From Christensenella sp. UBA2853 (lineage in GTDB: Bacteria > Bacillota > Clostridia > Christensenellales > Aristaeellaceae): a DNA stretch of 64,000 bases. Within the stretch, counting starts at the first letter, position 1; every line of letters begins with the position of its first letter. The DNA lies in NCBI GenBank assembly GCA_002350845.1, contig DEFL01000033.1:1-64000 (forward strand), in the 5' to 3' direction. Positions 44,525 through 53,487 of this stretch are shown piece by piece. Made by a program: the position numbers and the translations under genes. Below the pieces are notes generated by a model. The model made no database searches and was not told the origin of the DNA. It saw only the letters and a program-made list of their open reading frames with translations.

Positions 44525-47500
44525 ATGTACAGCAAAGTGGCAACTGACATGAAGTTCGTCGAGCGCGAAGGTCAGATCGTCAAGCTCTGGAAGGAAAAGG
44601 ATATTGTCCACAAGTCCTTTGCCAACCATCAGGACAGCAAGGAACATTTCACCTTCTTTGACGGCCCACCCACCGCCAACGGCAAACCGCACATCGGTCA
44701 CATCGAGACCCGCGTCATCAAGGATCTCTTCCCCCGCTATCAGTCCATGAAGGGCAAGTCCGTCACCCGCAAGGCCGGCTGGGATACCCACGGTCTGCCG
44801 GTCGAACTTGAAGTGGAGAAAATCCTTGGTCTTGACGGCAAGCAGCAGATCGAAGCCTACGGCATCGAGCCCTTCATCGGCAAGTGCAAGGAAAGTGTGT
44901 GGAAGTATCTGCACGAATGGGAGAAGATGTCCGACCAGGTCGGTTACTGGGTCGACATGGAACATCCCTATGTCACCTACGACAACAATTACATCGAATC
45001 CGAATGGTGGTCCCTCAAGCAGATCTACGACAAGGGCATGCTCTATCAGGGCCACAAAGTGGTTCCCTACTGCCCGCGCTGCGGAACTGCCCTCTCCAGC
45101 CACGAAGTGGCCCAGGGCTATAAGAACGTCAAGGAGACCTCTGCCATCGCACGTTTCCAGGTGCGCGGTGAGGAAAAGACCTATCTGCTGGCCTGGACAA
45201 CCACGCCCTGGACGCTCCCGAGCAACCTTGCCCTGTGCGTGAATCCCCGCGATACCTATGCCAGGTTCCGCGTCGGGGATGAAACCTTCATCATGGGCAA
45301 AGCACTCATTCCTTCCGTTTTCCCGGATCAGGAAGTCGAAATTCTCGAAGAGATGACCGGCACTGATCTGCGCGGCATGGAATACGTGCCTCTGTATTCC
45401 TTTGTCCAGCCTGACAAGAAGGCCTGGTTTGTCGTCTGCGATGATTATGTCACCATGGATGACGGCACCGGCATTGTTCATATCGCTCCTGCTTTCGGTG
45501 AGGACGACAACCGTGTCTGCCGCGCCAATGATCTTCCCTTTGTCTGCCTGGTCGATGACCGCGGCTGCATGACCAAGGAAACCAAGTGGCCCGGCGTGTT
45601 CGTCAAGGATGCCGACAAGCTGGTGCTGGATGACCTGAAGGAGCGCGGACTGCTCTTTGCAGCACTCCCGTTCGCGCATGATTATCCCTTCTGCTGGCGC
45701 TGCGATACACCCCTTCTGTATTACGCAAGACCGACCTGGTTCATCCGCATGACAGCTGTGCGCGACAGCCTGGTCCGCAACAACCAGACCATCAACTGGA
45801 TCCCTGACAATATCAAGGACGGCCGTATGGGCAACTTCCTTGAGAACGTCATCGACTGGGGTCTCTCCCGTGAACGCTACTGGGGAACGCCCCTGCCCGT
45901 ATGGCGCTGCAGCTGCGGTGAAACCCATGTCGTCGGCTCCATCGCCGAGCTCCGTGAAATGGCTGTGGAAGATCCCGGCGCGGACATCGAGCTCCACCGT
46001 CCTTTCATCGATGCCGTGGAGCTGCGCTGCCCGAAGTGCGGCGGAAACATGCACCGCGTGAAGGAAGTCATCGACTGCTGGTACGATTCCGGCTCCATGC
46101 CCTTCGCCCAGTGGCACTATCCCTTCGAAAACAAGGAAATCTTCGAGAGCAACTTCCCCGGTGACTTCATTTCCGAAGCCATCGACCAGACCCGTGGATG
46201 GTTCTACACGCTGGAAGCCATCTCCACCTGTCTCTTCGATCAGGCACCTTTCCGCAATGTCATCGTCATGGGCCATGTGCAGGATGCGGACGGCCGCAAG
46301 ATGAGCAAGCATCTGGGCAATGTCGTCGATCCCTTTGTCATGCTCGACAAGTATGGTGCAGACGCCCTTCGCTGGTATTTCTACACCACCTCCGCTCCGT
46401 GGCTCCCGACCCGCTTCTCTGAAAAGGCGGTTCAGGAAGGCCCCTGCCGTTTCCTGGCAACCCTGCAGAACGTCTACGCGTTCTTTGCCATGTATGCCCA
46501 GATCGACGGTTTCGATCCGCAGGCTCATCCCCTGGAAAAGACCGAGCTGACCCTGATGGACCGCTGGATCCTCTCCCGCCTGAATTCCCTGATTGCCCGT
46601 GTGGATGAGGACCTCTCCGCTTTCCGTGTCACCGAGCCCGCCAATGCCATCGCCGCCTTTGTGGATGATCTCTCCAACTGGTATGTCCGCCGCGGCCGTG
46701 AGCGCTTCTGGGGCAAGGGCATGGCCGGCGACAAGGAAGCCGCCTTCGCTACGCTCTATCACGTGCTGGTCACCCTGGCCAAGGTTGCTGCACCCTTCAT
46801 CCCGTTCATGAGTGAAGAGATCTATCAGAACCTTGTGGTCAACAATGTGCCCAACGTGCCGGAATCCGTGCATCTCTGCGACTTCCCCACTGCGGACAAG
46901 AGCAGAATCGACACCGAATGCGAAGAGCAGATGCAGGCTCTCCTCGAAGTCGTCCAGCTCGGACGCGCTTCCCGCAACCTTGCATCCCTCAAGGTGCGTC
47001 AGCCGCTCTCCCGCATGTATGTCAAGGGTGCTGCCTTCTCTGAAGCCTATCAGGTTCTCTGCGAAGACGAACTCAACGTCAAGGAAGTCATCTTCACCGA
47101 TGACGCACGTGCCTTCACGACCTATGAGCTCAAGCCGCAGATGCGTACCCTCGGTCCGAAGTACGGCAAGCTCCTCGGCCGCATCGGCAAAGCCCTCGCG
47201 GAAATGGACGGCAACGACGTTGTCGACACCTTCGCCCGCGGCGAAAAGGTCACCTTTGAGCTCGACGGAACAGAGGTTGTTCTGGAAGAATCCGACGTGC
47301 TGACCAAGCCCATGCAGAAGCCGGGCTTCATGGCACAGCAGGATCACGGCGTGACCGTCGTTCTGGATACCAACCTGACGGAAGACCTGATCAATGAAGG
47401 CTATGCACGTGAAGTCATCTCCAAGGTGCAGACCATGCGCCGCGATGCCGACTTTGACGTGACCGACCGCATCGACATCGTCTTCTCTTCCACCGACAGA

Positions 47501-47653
47501 CTCGCCAGCGCTGTGGAAACCGGCCGTGACATGATCACCAAGGCTACACTGGCCCTGTCCCTTGAGCGCGGCGAAGCAGATGAAAGCTTTACCACCTCTG
47601 AATGGGATATCAACGGTGAAAAAGCCGTCATCGGTGTCCGTGTGCATCAGTAA
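44525..47653 (+). CDS. ileS: Isoleucyl-tRNA synthetase
   Basis: A 1042-residue class I synthetase that charges tRNA-Ile and edits valine. The HIGH motif is in GPPTANGKPHIGH and the KMSKS motif is DGRKMSKHLGN. The editing domain contains TTPWTLPSNLALCV and DDGTGIVHIAPAFGEDD. The long length, the PHIGH context and the form of the KMSK loop fit the eukaryote-like IleRS class (IleS2) rather than the common bacterial class. Met 44525 follows AGGAGG by 7 bases. It is controlled by the T-box and ended by a strong terminator. Confidence 0.97.
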   Translation: MYSKVATDMKFVEREGQIVKLWKEKDIVHKSFANHQDSKEHFTFFDGPPTANGKPHIGHIETRVIKDLFPRYQSMKGKSVTRKAGWDTHGLPVELEVEKILGLDGKQQIEAYGIEPFIGKCKESVWKYLHEWEKMSDQVGYWVDMEHPYVTYDNNYIESEWWSLKQIYDKGMLYQGHKVVPYCPRCGTALSSHEVAQGYKNVKETSAIARFQVRGEEKTYLLAWTTTPWTLPSNLALCVNPRDTYARFRVGDETFIMGKALIPSVFPDQEVEILEEMTGTDLRGMEYVPLYSFVQPDKKAWFVVCDDYVTMDDGTGIVHIAPAFGEDDNRVCRANDLPFVCLVDDRGCMTKETKWPGVFVKDADKLVLDDLKERGLLFAALPFAHDYPFCWRCDTPLLYYARPTWFIRMTAVRDSLVRNNQTINWIPDNIKDGRMGNFLENVIDWGLSRERYWGTPLPVWRCSCGETHVVGSIAELREMAVEDPGADIELHRPFIDAVELRCPKCGGNMHRVKEVIDCWYDSGSMPFAQWHYPFENKEIFESNFPGDFISEAIDQTRGWFYTLEAISTCLFDQAPFRNVIVMGHVQDADGRKMSKHLGNVVDPFVMLDKYGADALRWYFYTTSAPWLPTRFSEKAVQEGPCRFLATLQNVYAFFAMYAQIDGFDPQAHPLEKTELTLMDRWILSRLNSLIARVDEDLSAFRVTEPANAIAAFVDDLSNWYVRRGRERFWGKGMAGDKEAAFATLYHVLVTLAKVAAPFIPFMSEEIYQNLVVNNVPNVPESVHLCDFPTADKSRIDTECEEQMQALLEVVQLGRASRNLASLKVRQPLSRMYVKGAAFSEAYQVLCEDELNVKEVIFTDDARAFTTYELKPQMRTLGPKYGKLLGRIGKALAEMDGNDVVDTFARGEKVTFELDGTEVVLEESDVLTKPMQKPGFMAQQDHGVTVVLDTNLTEDLINEGYAREVISKVQTMRRDADFDVTDRIDIVFSSTDRLASAVETGRDMITKATLALSLERGEADESFTTSEWDINGEKAVIGVRVHQ

Positions 47654-47680
47654 TCCCTGAGTGCCCGTTTCAGGGCACAC

Positions 47681-47722
47681 CTCAAAAAAACCGGCGTGAT
47701 TCGTCACGTCGGTTTTTTTGAG
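47681..47722. terminator. ileS terminator, bidirectional
   Basis: CTCAAAAAAACCG/CGGTTTTTTTGAG with inner CGTGA/TCACG and a TTCG loop. It also faces the XRE-TPR gene. A smaller GTGCCC/GGGCAC hairpin lies at 47661-47677. Confidence 0.9.
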
Positions 47723-47770
47723 TGTTCAGGACTGCATCCCTGTGCCTCTGCGAAAGACCGGAGTCCGCTG

Positions 47771-48811
47771 TCACGCCATGGCCAACAGGCGTTCCTTTTC
47801 CCTCTTTGCCACTGTCACGGAGGAGTCCGTTTCCTCGGTCAGACCCCACTCGTTTTCCAGCAGGTCGATGATTCTGTCATAGGTCTGTGCAGCATGGGCA
47901 TAGTCTCCCATGATCTCATAGATATCCGCAATCCCCATCAGTGCATCCTGGAATCTGGGGCGCCGTTGATCTGCGGCAAAGGCCTGTTCATAGATGTCGA
48001 TGGCCTTCCTGTAATTTCCTTTGTAGGCATGATACTGCGCAGTCTCAAAGAGCACCGCATCATTGTCCGGCATCTCTGTCAGCAGGCTCTCCATGATCCG
48101 ATCTCCTGCAGGCTCATCAAAGCGTGCAAGCGCAATGTATGCCCGATATACCCGTTTCATGACCGGGTGCGCTTTTTCCAGTTTGCTGTAGCGGTCCAGC
48201 CAGCGCTCCGCTTCATCCGCCCGGTGGTCGGCGATCAGATTGTCCAGAAGATACATGTACGGCAGTGCATCCCCGGGATTGTTTTCCACCAGCTCACGAT
48301 AGAAGTTGACTGCCCGGGTATGGTTTCCCATATTCCAGTCCCAGACAGCATAGTTGTCCGTTTTGTTCAGGATCCACTGGCAGCCCTTTTCATTCGGCAT
48401 GCGCCGGATGGCTTCCTTCGCATAATGGCTTGCCTTCTGTGCCTCTGCATTCATGCGATGCCAGTAGAGATATGCGATCAGCTCCGTGGCCCTCTGCTGA
48501 TTCTTCTCGTTTTTCAGTTCAGACTGCAGAAAGCTTTCATACTCCCGAAAAACATCGGCCGGCAGCTCTTCCTCAGCATCCATTCGGTTTTCGATACGGT
48601 TCAGCCGCTGCTCTGTGGTCAGGTCGAACAGTTCATCGATCGTGACACCGAAGATTTCAGCGAGAAGCGGAAGCGCGGTGATGTCCGGCATAGCGACAGC
48701 GTTTTCCCATTTGGACACCGATTGTGCGCCAATGCCCAGCTTTTCTGCCAGCTGTTCCTGCGTCAGTCCCGCCTTAAAGCGAAGCTGTCTGATTTTCTTT
48801 CCAAGTTCCAT
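47771..48811 (-). CDS. XRE-family regulator with TPR-like C-terminal region
   Basis: A 346-residue protein. The N-terminal XRE domain is clear: IRQLRFKAGLTQEQLAEKLG, then IGAQSVSKWENAVAMPD. The rest is helical with TPR-like repeats (NYRKAIDIYEQAFAADQRRP; DYAHAAQTYDRIIDLL), like Firmicute regulators that may bind peptides or partner proteins. Met 48811 is 8 bases from AAGGAGG; the upstream Met at 48817 is too close to it. A promoter, TTGTTT-17-TATGAT, lies on the minus strand at 48856-48884. The targets are unknown. Confidence 0.88.
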   Translation of the reverse strand: MELGKKIRQLRFKAGLTQEQLAEKLGIGAQSVSKWENAVAMPDITALPLLAEIFGVTIDELFDLTTEQRLNRIENRMDAEEELPADVFREYESFLQSELKNEKNQQRATELIAYLYWHRMNAEAQKASHYAKEAIRRMPNEKGCQWILNKTDNYAVWDWNMGNHTRAVNFYRELVENNPGDALPYMYLLDNLIADHRADEAERWLDRYSKLEKAHPVMKRVYRAYIALARFDEPAGDRIMESLLTEMPDNDAVLFETAQYHAYKGNYRKAIDIYEQAFAADQRRPRFQDALMGIADIYEIMGDYAHAAQTYDRIIDLLENEWGLTEETDSSVTVAKREKERLLAMA

Positions 48812-48844
48812 ACTCATTCCCTCCTTCAGGGGTGTTGTTTGCTG

Positions 48845-48884
48845 TTTGCAAGCAAATCATACCGTGTCACTTCACAGAAAACAA
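48845..48884 (-). promoter_or_regulatory. Promoter and palindrome of the XRE-TPR gene
   Basis: On the minus strand, TTGTTT (48879-48884), a 17-base spacer, and TATGAT (48856-48861), with the palindrome TTTGCTTGCAAA (48845-48856) directly after the -10. The palindrome could be the operator. Confidence 0.55.
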
Positions 48885-48961
48885 TAACGCAGAACGCAAC
48901 CTCGCTCGCCTGTTCGTCGAGTTGAAAGACGCTGGGGCTTTTTATCGTGAAGGGAACAGAA

Positions 48962-48996
48962 AAGACCTGCCCGGACGCTATCCCAAAGCAGGTCTT
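48962..48996 (-). terminator. Terminator of the minus-strand peptide transporter operon
   Basis: AAGACCTGC/GCAGGTCTT arms with a 17-base loop, ending in a T-rich tail on the minus strand. It lies 32 bases past the C39-like gene. Confidence 0.7.
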
Positions 48997-49027
48997 CATA
49001 TGGTTTTCCAGAACACTGGATCACCGC

Positions 49028-49630
49028 TTACTCTTTCTTCTCATCCCGTCTGGAAAGCAGGATCAGCTCCCGGATTTCCGGTTCGCCCATGGCATAATCA
49101 CACGAGCGGTCCTCCAGATTCAGCAGATCCCATCTCACGGCCCGGTTCATTTCTTTCGGATGGCCTTCCACCACCCTGCGTCCTTCCCCTTCAAACTTCG
49201 GGTCTTCCGCGTACGGATCAAACAGACCGATCTCACCATTGGGAAGGATCTTTGTCAGAAGGACATAATGCGCAATCCTGCCCGTATAGCAGCGCATGAT
49301 GATGCATCCGCCCGACTCAAGGCATTTCCATGCCTTTCCACCCGGCTCGATCACGGCCGCACCGTCTTCCACAAATTCAGAGGCAATCGGAAACTTGCAG
49401 CCTCTCCCGTACTCGGCGAGCCATTCGGTCATGTACTTCATGGAAGCCCTGGATGTGCCATGCCGGCCGACATGCCCCTGATCGCAGTAGGTATCAATCC
49501 CCATGATCCAGATCTGTTTGAGTACACCGGGCTGGATTTCCTTTCGGTCAAACAGGTAACGCATGGCATTGACCATACAGGTCGGCCCGCAGTCAAACTC
49601 ACTGGACTGATGGATCAGATCATTTCTCAT
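49028..49630 (-). CDS. C39-like cysteine peptidase family protein
   Basis: A 200-residue protein with no signal peptide or ATPase domain. The start has the papain-like active-site pattern QSSEFDCGPTCMVNAMRYL (oxyanion Gln and nucleophile Cys in CGPTC). The His follows in GRIAHYVLLTKI and the Asp in GLFDPYAEDP. This is the peptidase C39 fold as a free-standing domain. The start lies 17 bases downstream of the permease gene, so it is the last gene of the transporter operon and is followed by a terminator. It could trim imported peptides inside the cell, or be an acyltransferase-like relative. The fold is well supported; the activity is not. Confidence 0.78.
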   Translation of the reverse strand: MRNDLIHQSSEFDCGPTCMVNAMRYLFDRKEIQPGVLKQIWIMGIDTYCDQGHVGRHGTSRASMKYMTEWLAEYGRGCKFPIASEFVEDGAAVIEPGGKAWKCLESGGCIIMRCYTGRIAHYVLLTKILPNGEIGLFDPYAEDPKFEGEGRRVVEGHPKEMNRAVRWDLLNLEDRSCDYAMGEPEIRELILLSRRDEKKE

Positions 49631-49647
49631 AGGACATCACGCTTTCG

Positions 49648-50496
49648 TTATTCATTCCTTGGATCCAGGGCATCCCGAAGTGCATCCCCGACAAAGTTGA
49701 TGCACATCACCAAAAGGATAATGACCGCACCGGCAGGAACCCACAGCCAGGGTTTTCCGGTCAGCACGGAGAGTGATTCGGCTCCGTTGAGGAGATTCCC
49801 AAGGGACGGCGTGGGCGGCTGCACGCCCATGCCCAGGTACGACAGCGCCGCCTCATCCAGGATGGAGAGTGCAAAGACACTCGTGGCATACACCAGAACC
49901 GGCGCAATCGTATTGGGCAGGATTTCCGAAAAGAGGATGTAACGTCTTGGCATTCCGGAAGTAATGTCACTTTTGACAAAATTGGTTTCCCGAAGGCTCA
50001 GGACATTGCCGCGCACCAGTCTGGCCACACCCGGCCAGTCCACAAACCCGAGAATCAGAATAATGCTCCATTTGCCGGGCTGAAAGATCGCGGCGGCCAC
50101 CAGCACCAGCAGGATATAGGGGAAGGACATGACCATGTCTGTAAAGCTCATAATGGCCTTGTCCACCGCTCCCCCGAAATAGCCGCTGATCAGTCCCAGC
50201 ACAACGCCGACGACGGTGGAAATCAGGGTGGCCAGAAAGCCGACTTCCAGGCTCACCTGTGTGGCATACAGAATGCGGCTGTACATATCCCGGCCGATCT
50301 TATCGGTTCCGAGGATATGCTCTGCGGTGGGCGGAGAGGAAAACTTGCCGCTGGGCTTGGTGGGCGAATACGGCGCGATCACCGGGGCCAGCAGCGCCAG
50401 CACAATCAGGATCACCAGCAGCACCAGGCAGACAACCGCCATTTTATGCTTCAGGAAGCGCCGGGCAATCATGCCGAAATGGGTTTTGTTTTTCAT
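49648..50496 (-). CDS. Peptide ABC transporter permease, OppC/DppC-like
   Basis: A 282-residue permease of usual size. The first helix is VVCLVLLVILIVLALLAPVI, followed by the short periplasmic-type stretch LGTDKIGRDMYSRILYATQV. The core contains helices around VGFLATLISTVVGVVLGLIS and ends FVGDALRDALDPR. It has no large outer insertion, unlike the OppC-like protein at 12331. It starts 12 bases after the OppB-like gene. Confidence 0.94.
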   Translation of the reverse strand: MKNKTHFGMIARRFLKHKMAVVCLVLLVILIVLALLAPVIAPYSPTKPSGKFSSPPTAEHILGTDKIGRDMYSRILYATQVSLEVGFLATLISTVVGVVLGLISGYFGGAVDKAIMSFTDMVMSFPYILLVLVAAAIFQPGKWSIILILGFVDWPGVARLVRGNVLSLRETNFVKSDITSGMPRRYILFSEILPNTIAPVLVYATSVFALSILDEAALSYLGMGVQPPTPSLGNLLNGAESLSVLTGKPWLWVPAGAVIILLVMCINFVGDALRDALDPRNE

Positions 50497-50508
50497 CCCG
50501 GTACCTCC

Positions 50509-51453
50509 TCAGTATTTGATGGTGGGGTCCACAACCGCATACAGAATATCTGTCAGCAGGTTGGATGCAAGAACCACCACGGCCGACAGCAGGCAGACCC
50601 CCATGATGACCGGATAGTCTCTTCCGGTCACGGCGCTCATCGTCACAAGCCCGAGCCCTGGCCAGGAGAACATCTGTTCCACAATCACCGCACCGCCGAA
50701 CAGTGTCGGAATCTGCATGCCGATCACGGTCACGATCGGAAGCAGGGCGTTGCGCAGCGCATGCCGCCGGATGACAATCTTTCTGCCCATGCCCTTCGCC
50801 CGGGCGGTTCTGAGATAATCCATTTCCAGGATTTCCAGCACAGCCGACCGGATATACCGGATATTTCCTCCGGCCACACCGACCGCGAGCACAATGGATG
50901 GCATGATCAGGTGCCGGATGATATCCAGCGCATCCCCGCCTGTGCCGGCCGTGCTCATGCCTGAGGACGGCAGCAGCCCCAGCCGCACATTGAGAAAATA
51001 GATCAGAATCAGAGACAGAAAGAATCCCGGAATGCTTGAAAAGAGGAAGGAAGCGGAAACCACGGCATAGTCTCTCTTCTCATAGCGGTGCACGGCGCTG
51101 TAGATGCCGGCGGGCACCGCGATCAGCAGTCCCAGAACCATGGAAACGCCCATCAGCAGCAGGGTAGGCCCGACATGGCTGCCAATCAGTTCCGCCACCG
51201 GCTGATAGCTCTTGTAGGAATACCCGAGATTCCCGTGGAGCAATTCCATCAGCCAGTTCCAGTACTGCACATAGACCGGCTGATCCAGTCCCCACTGCGC
51301 CGCACGCGACGCAAGCGCGGCCTCGCTGACCCTGGGGCCGACCATCATGTCCAGCGGACTTCCGGCCAGGCTCATGATCGCGTAATCAATGATCGTAATG
51401 CCCAGAAGCACCGGCACGGCAAGGAGGATTTTCTTCAGTACATATTTCCACAT
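50509..51453 (-). CDS. Peptide ABC transporter permease, OppB/DppB-like
   Basis: A 314-residue permease with six expected helices. The first is ILLAVPVLLGITIIDYAIMS. The coupling segment is RTARAKGMGRKIVIRRHALR, and the C-terminal GGAVIVEQMFSWPGLG is typical. It starts 3 bases after the OppF-like gene. It belongs to a normal Opp/Dpp set on the minus strand. Confidence 0.94.
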   Translation of the reverse strand: MWKYVLKKILLAVPVLLGITIIDYAIMSLAGSPLDMMVGPRVSEAALASRAAQWGLDQPVYVQYWNWLMELLHGNLGYSYKSYQPVAELIGSHVGPTLLLMGVSMVLGLLIAVPAGIYSAVHRYEKRDYAVVSASFLFSSIPGFFLSLILIYFLNVRLGLLPSSGMSTAGTGGDALDIIRHLIMPSIVLAVGVAGGNIRYIRSAVLEILEMDYLRTARAKGMGRKIVIRRHALRNALLPIVTVIGMQIPTLFGGAVIVEQMFSWPGLGLVTMSAVTGRDYPVIMGVCLLSAVVVLASNLLTDILYAVVDPTIKY

Positions 51454-51456
51454 GCC

Positions 51457-52434
51457 TTATCCCTCCTTTGCCCGGCTGCAGACCGTAAAGTGTCCCGGCG
51501 CAATCTCCCGCATCCGGTTTTCAAACTTTTCGCAGGACGCGTCTGCAAAGGGGCACCGGTTGAAGAGCGGGCACGCCCCGCGGGGCGGTTCCTCATCCAT
51601 TTCCCCCTTCAGGGATGTCCTGATGCGGTCTCTTGCATCGACCTGCGCGACCGGCGCAGCATCCAGAAGCGCTTTGGTGTACGGGTGTGCCGGATGATCA
51701 AAGAGTTCATCAGACGATCCGTACTCCACAATCTGTCCCAGATACATCACGGCAATGCGGTGGCTGACATAATGCACAGCGCCAAGCCCGTGTCCGATAA
51801 ACACATACGTCAGTCCCAGCTTTTCCTGCAGTTCCCGCAGGAGGTTCAGGATCTGCGCCTGCACGGAAACGTCCAGGGCGGAGACTGGTTCATCCAGGAC
51901 AATCACATCCGGATTGAGCGAAAGAGCCCTTGCAATGCAGATTCTCTGGCGCTGTCCGCCGGAAAAAGCGTGCGGATACCGGTCTTTCATTTCCACCGGC
52001 AGTCCGACCATCTCCAGCAATTCGTCCACGCGCCGGTCCACCTGCTGCCTGTTCCCGATCCTGTGATACAGCATGGGTTCCCGCAGGATGTCCTGTACCC
52101 GCTTGCGCGGATTGAGCGAGGACCCGCTGTCCTGAAACACCATCTGGAATCTCGGGCGCACCCGGCGCAGCTGGCCTTCCGGCATGGTATCCATGCGCAT
52201 GCCCTGGAAGAGCACTTCGCCGGAGGTCGGTTTTTCCAGGCAGACCATCAATCGGGCCAGTGTGGATTTTCCGCAGCCAGACTCCCCGACAATGCCGAAG
52301 GTTTCTCCCTTCCGCACAGAAAGCGAGACATCCTCCACGGCATGAAAGGTTTTGGCGATCAGACTGTTTTCTCCGGAGATGCGGTAATCCTTTGAGATAT
52401 GCCGCACTTCCAGTACCGCCATCTCATCGATCAT
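51457..52434 (-). CDS. Peptide ABC transporter ATPase, OppF-like
   Basis: A 325-residue ATPase. Walker A is GESGCGKS, the Q-loop is [11 protein letters not shown], the signature is FSGGQRQR, Walker B is [12 protein letters not shown] and the H-loop is FIGHGLG. The C-terminal Cys-containing region ([17 protein letters not shown]) is the oligopeptide/dipeptide extension. Met 52434 follows GGAGGTG and overlaps the OppD gene by 11 bases. The H-loop reads IGH where ITH is common. It is of normal length, unlike the ATPase at 16034. Confidence 0.94.
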   Translation of the reverse strand: MIDEMAVLEVRHISKDYRISGENSLIAKTFHAVEDVSLSVRKGETFGIVGESGCGKSTLARLMVCLEKPTSGEVLFQGMRMDTMPEGQLRRVRPRFQMVFQDSGSSLNPRKRVQDILREPMLYHRIGNRQQVDRRVDELLEMVGLPVEMKDRYPHAFSGGQRQRICIARALSLNPDVIVLDEPVSALDVSVQAQILNLLRELQEKLGLTYVFIGHGLGAVHYVSHRIAVMYLGQIVEYGSSDELFDHPAHPYTKALLDAAPVAQVDARDRIRTSLKGEMDEEPPRGACPLFNRCPFADASCEKFENRMREIAPGHFTVCSRAKEG

Positions 52435-53416
52435 CTCCCGCACCTCCCTCGATCCAGCAGCGCGTTCTGTGTCCGGGACGGATCTCCCGCCACTCTTCCA
52501 GAGAGCGGATCGGACACTCCGCGCCTTTCGGGCAGCGCGGCGCAAACCGACATCCCTGCATTTCTCCGTATTCCTGGGGCACATACCCGGGTATGGAATA
52601 CAGAAGATGACTGCGGTCATCATGAATGCCCGGAACGGCGCGCATGAGAGACTGTGTATAGGCATGGGCGGGATGCTCAAGAAGCTCCGCAAGCGGCGCC
52701 TCCTCAATGCACTGTCCCGCATACATCACCACGACCCGGTCCGCCATCTCGGCGACGACCCCAAGGTCATGGGTGATCAGGAGAATGGACATGCCGGTCT
52801 CATCCCTGAGCGACCGGAGCAGTTCCATAATCTGATACTGAATGGTGACATCCAGGGCTGTGGTCGGTTCATCCGCAATGAGCAGTTTCGGCCGGCAGCT
52901 GAGCGCCATGGCAATCATGACCCTCTGGCGCATGCCGCCGGAGAGCATATGCGGATATTTTTTCATCACCTGCGGTGCATTGCGGATTCCGGTCCGCTCC
53001 AGCAGCCGGATTCCCTCAGCCCAGGCTTCCTTCCGGCTGATGCCCCGGTGCCGGATCATACCCTCTGTCAGCTGCATGCCGATGGTAAAGACGGGGTTGA
53101 GGCTGTACATGATATCCTGAAAGATCATGGCGATGCCCGTCCCGCGGATCCGGTCCAGCTCTTCCTCCTTCATATCCAGAAGGTTCTTTCCTTCAAACAG
53201 GATTTCTCCGCCCGAGACACGGCCCTGACGGTTCAGGAGGCCCAGGATGGACAGCGCGGTGATGCTTTTCCCGCTTCCGCTTTCGCCAACCACGCACAGG
53301 ATTTCCCCGCTGCCCACGCCGAACGATACGTCCGAAGCGGCCCTGCTGCGGGAATGTCCCTGCACAAAGTCAATTTGCAGATGTCTGATTTCCAGAAGCT
53401 GCTGCGTAATCCCCAC
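52424..53416 (-). CDS. Peptide ABC transporter ATPase, OppD-like
   Basis: An ATPase of about 330 residues with Walker A GESGSGKS, Q-loop IFQDIMYSLNP, signature LSGGMRQR, Walker B LLIADEPTTALD and H-loop ITHDLG, and the C-terminal Cys cluster CRFAPRCPKGAECP. The start is unclear. There is no Met between the ribosome-like GGGAGGTGGGG and the homology. GTG 53416 lies inside that purine run. ATT 53410 would have correct spacing from it but is a rare start codon. A longer frame to 53464 lacks support. It sits 72 bases after the binding-protein gene, separated by a hairpin. Confidence 0.9.
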   Translation of the reverse strand: MGITQQLLEIRHLQIDFVQGHSRSRAASDVSFGVGSGEILCVVGESGSGKSITALSILGLLNRQGRVSGGEILFEGKNLLDMKEEELDRIRGTGIAMIFQDIMYSLNPVFTIGMQLTEGMIRHRGISRKEAWAEGIRLLERTGIRNAPQVMKKYPHMLSGGMRQRVMIAMALSCRPKLLIADEPTTALDVTIQYQIMELLRSLRDETGMSILLITHDLGVVAEMADRVVVMYAGQCIEEAPLAELLEHPAHAYTQSLMRAVPGIHDDRSHLLYSIPGYVPQEYGEMQGCRFAPRCPKGAECPIRSLEEWREIRPGHRTRCWIEGGAGDDR

Positions 53417-53446
53417 CTCCCTGGAAGCGTGATGCTGACAGAAGGA

Positions 53447-53478
53447 ACCTGCCATACGCCGCAAGGCGCATGGCAGGT
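53447..53478 (-). terminator. Intercistronic hairpin between binding-protein and ATPase genes
   Basis: ACCTGCCAT/ATGGCAGGT arms (53447-53455, 53470-53478), with no strong T run. It probably stabilises the binding-protein mRNA and lowers downstream expression. Confidence 0.55.
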
Positions 53479-53487
53479 CTCCGTGAA

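Noticed and set aside
44285..47707. A very long minus-strand open frame opposite ileS (about 1140 codons)
   Set aside because: It mirrors ileS exactly, lacks any family motif and is explained by the GC-rich codon bias of the real gene.
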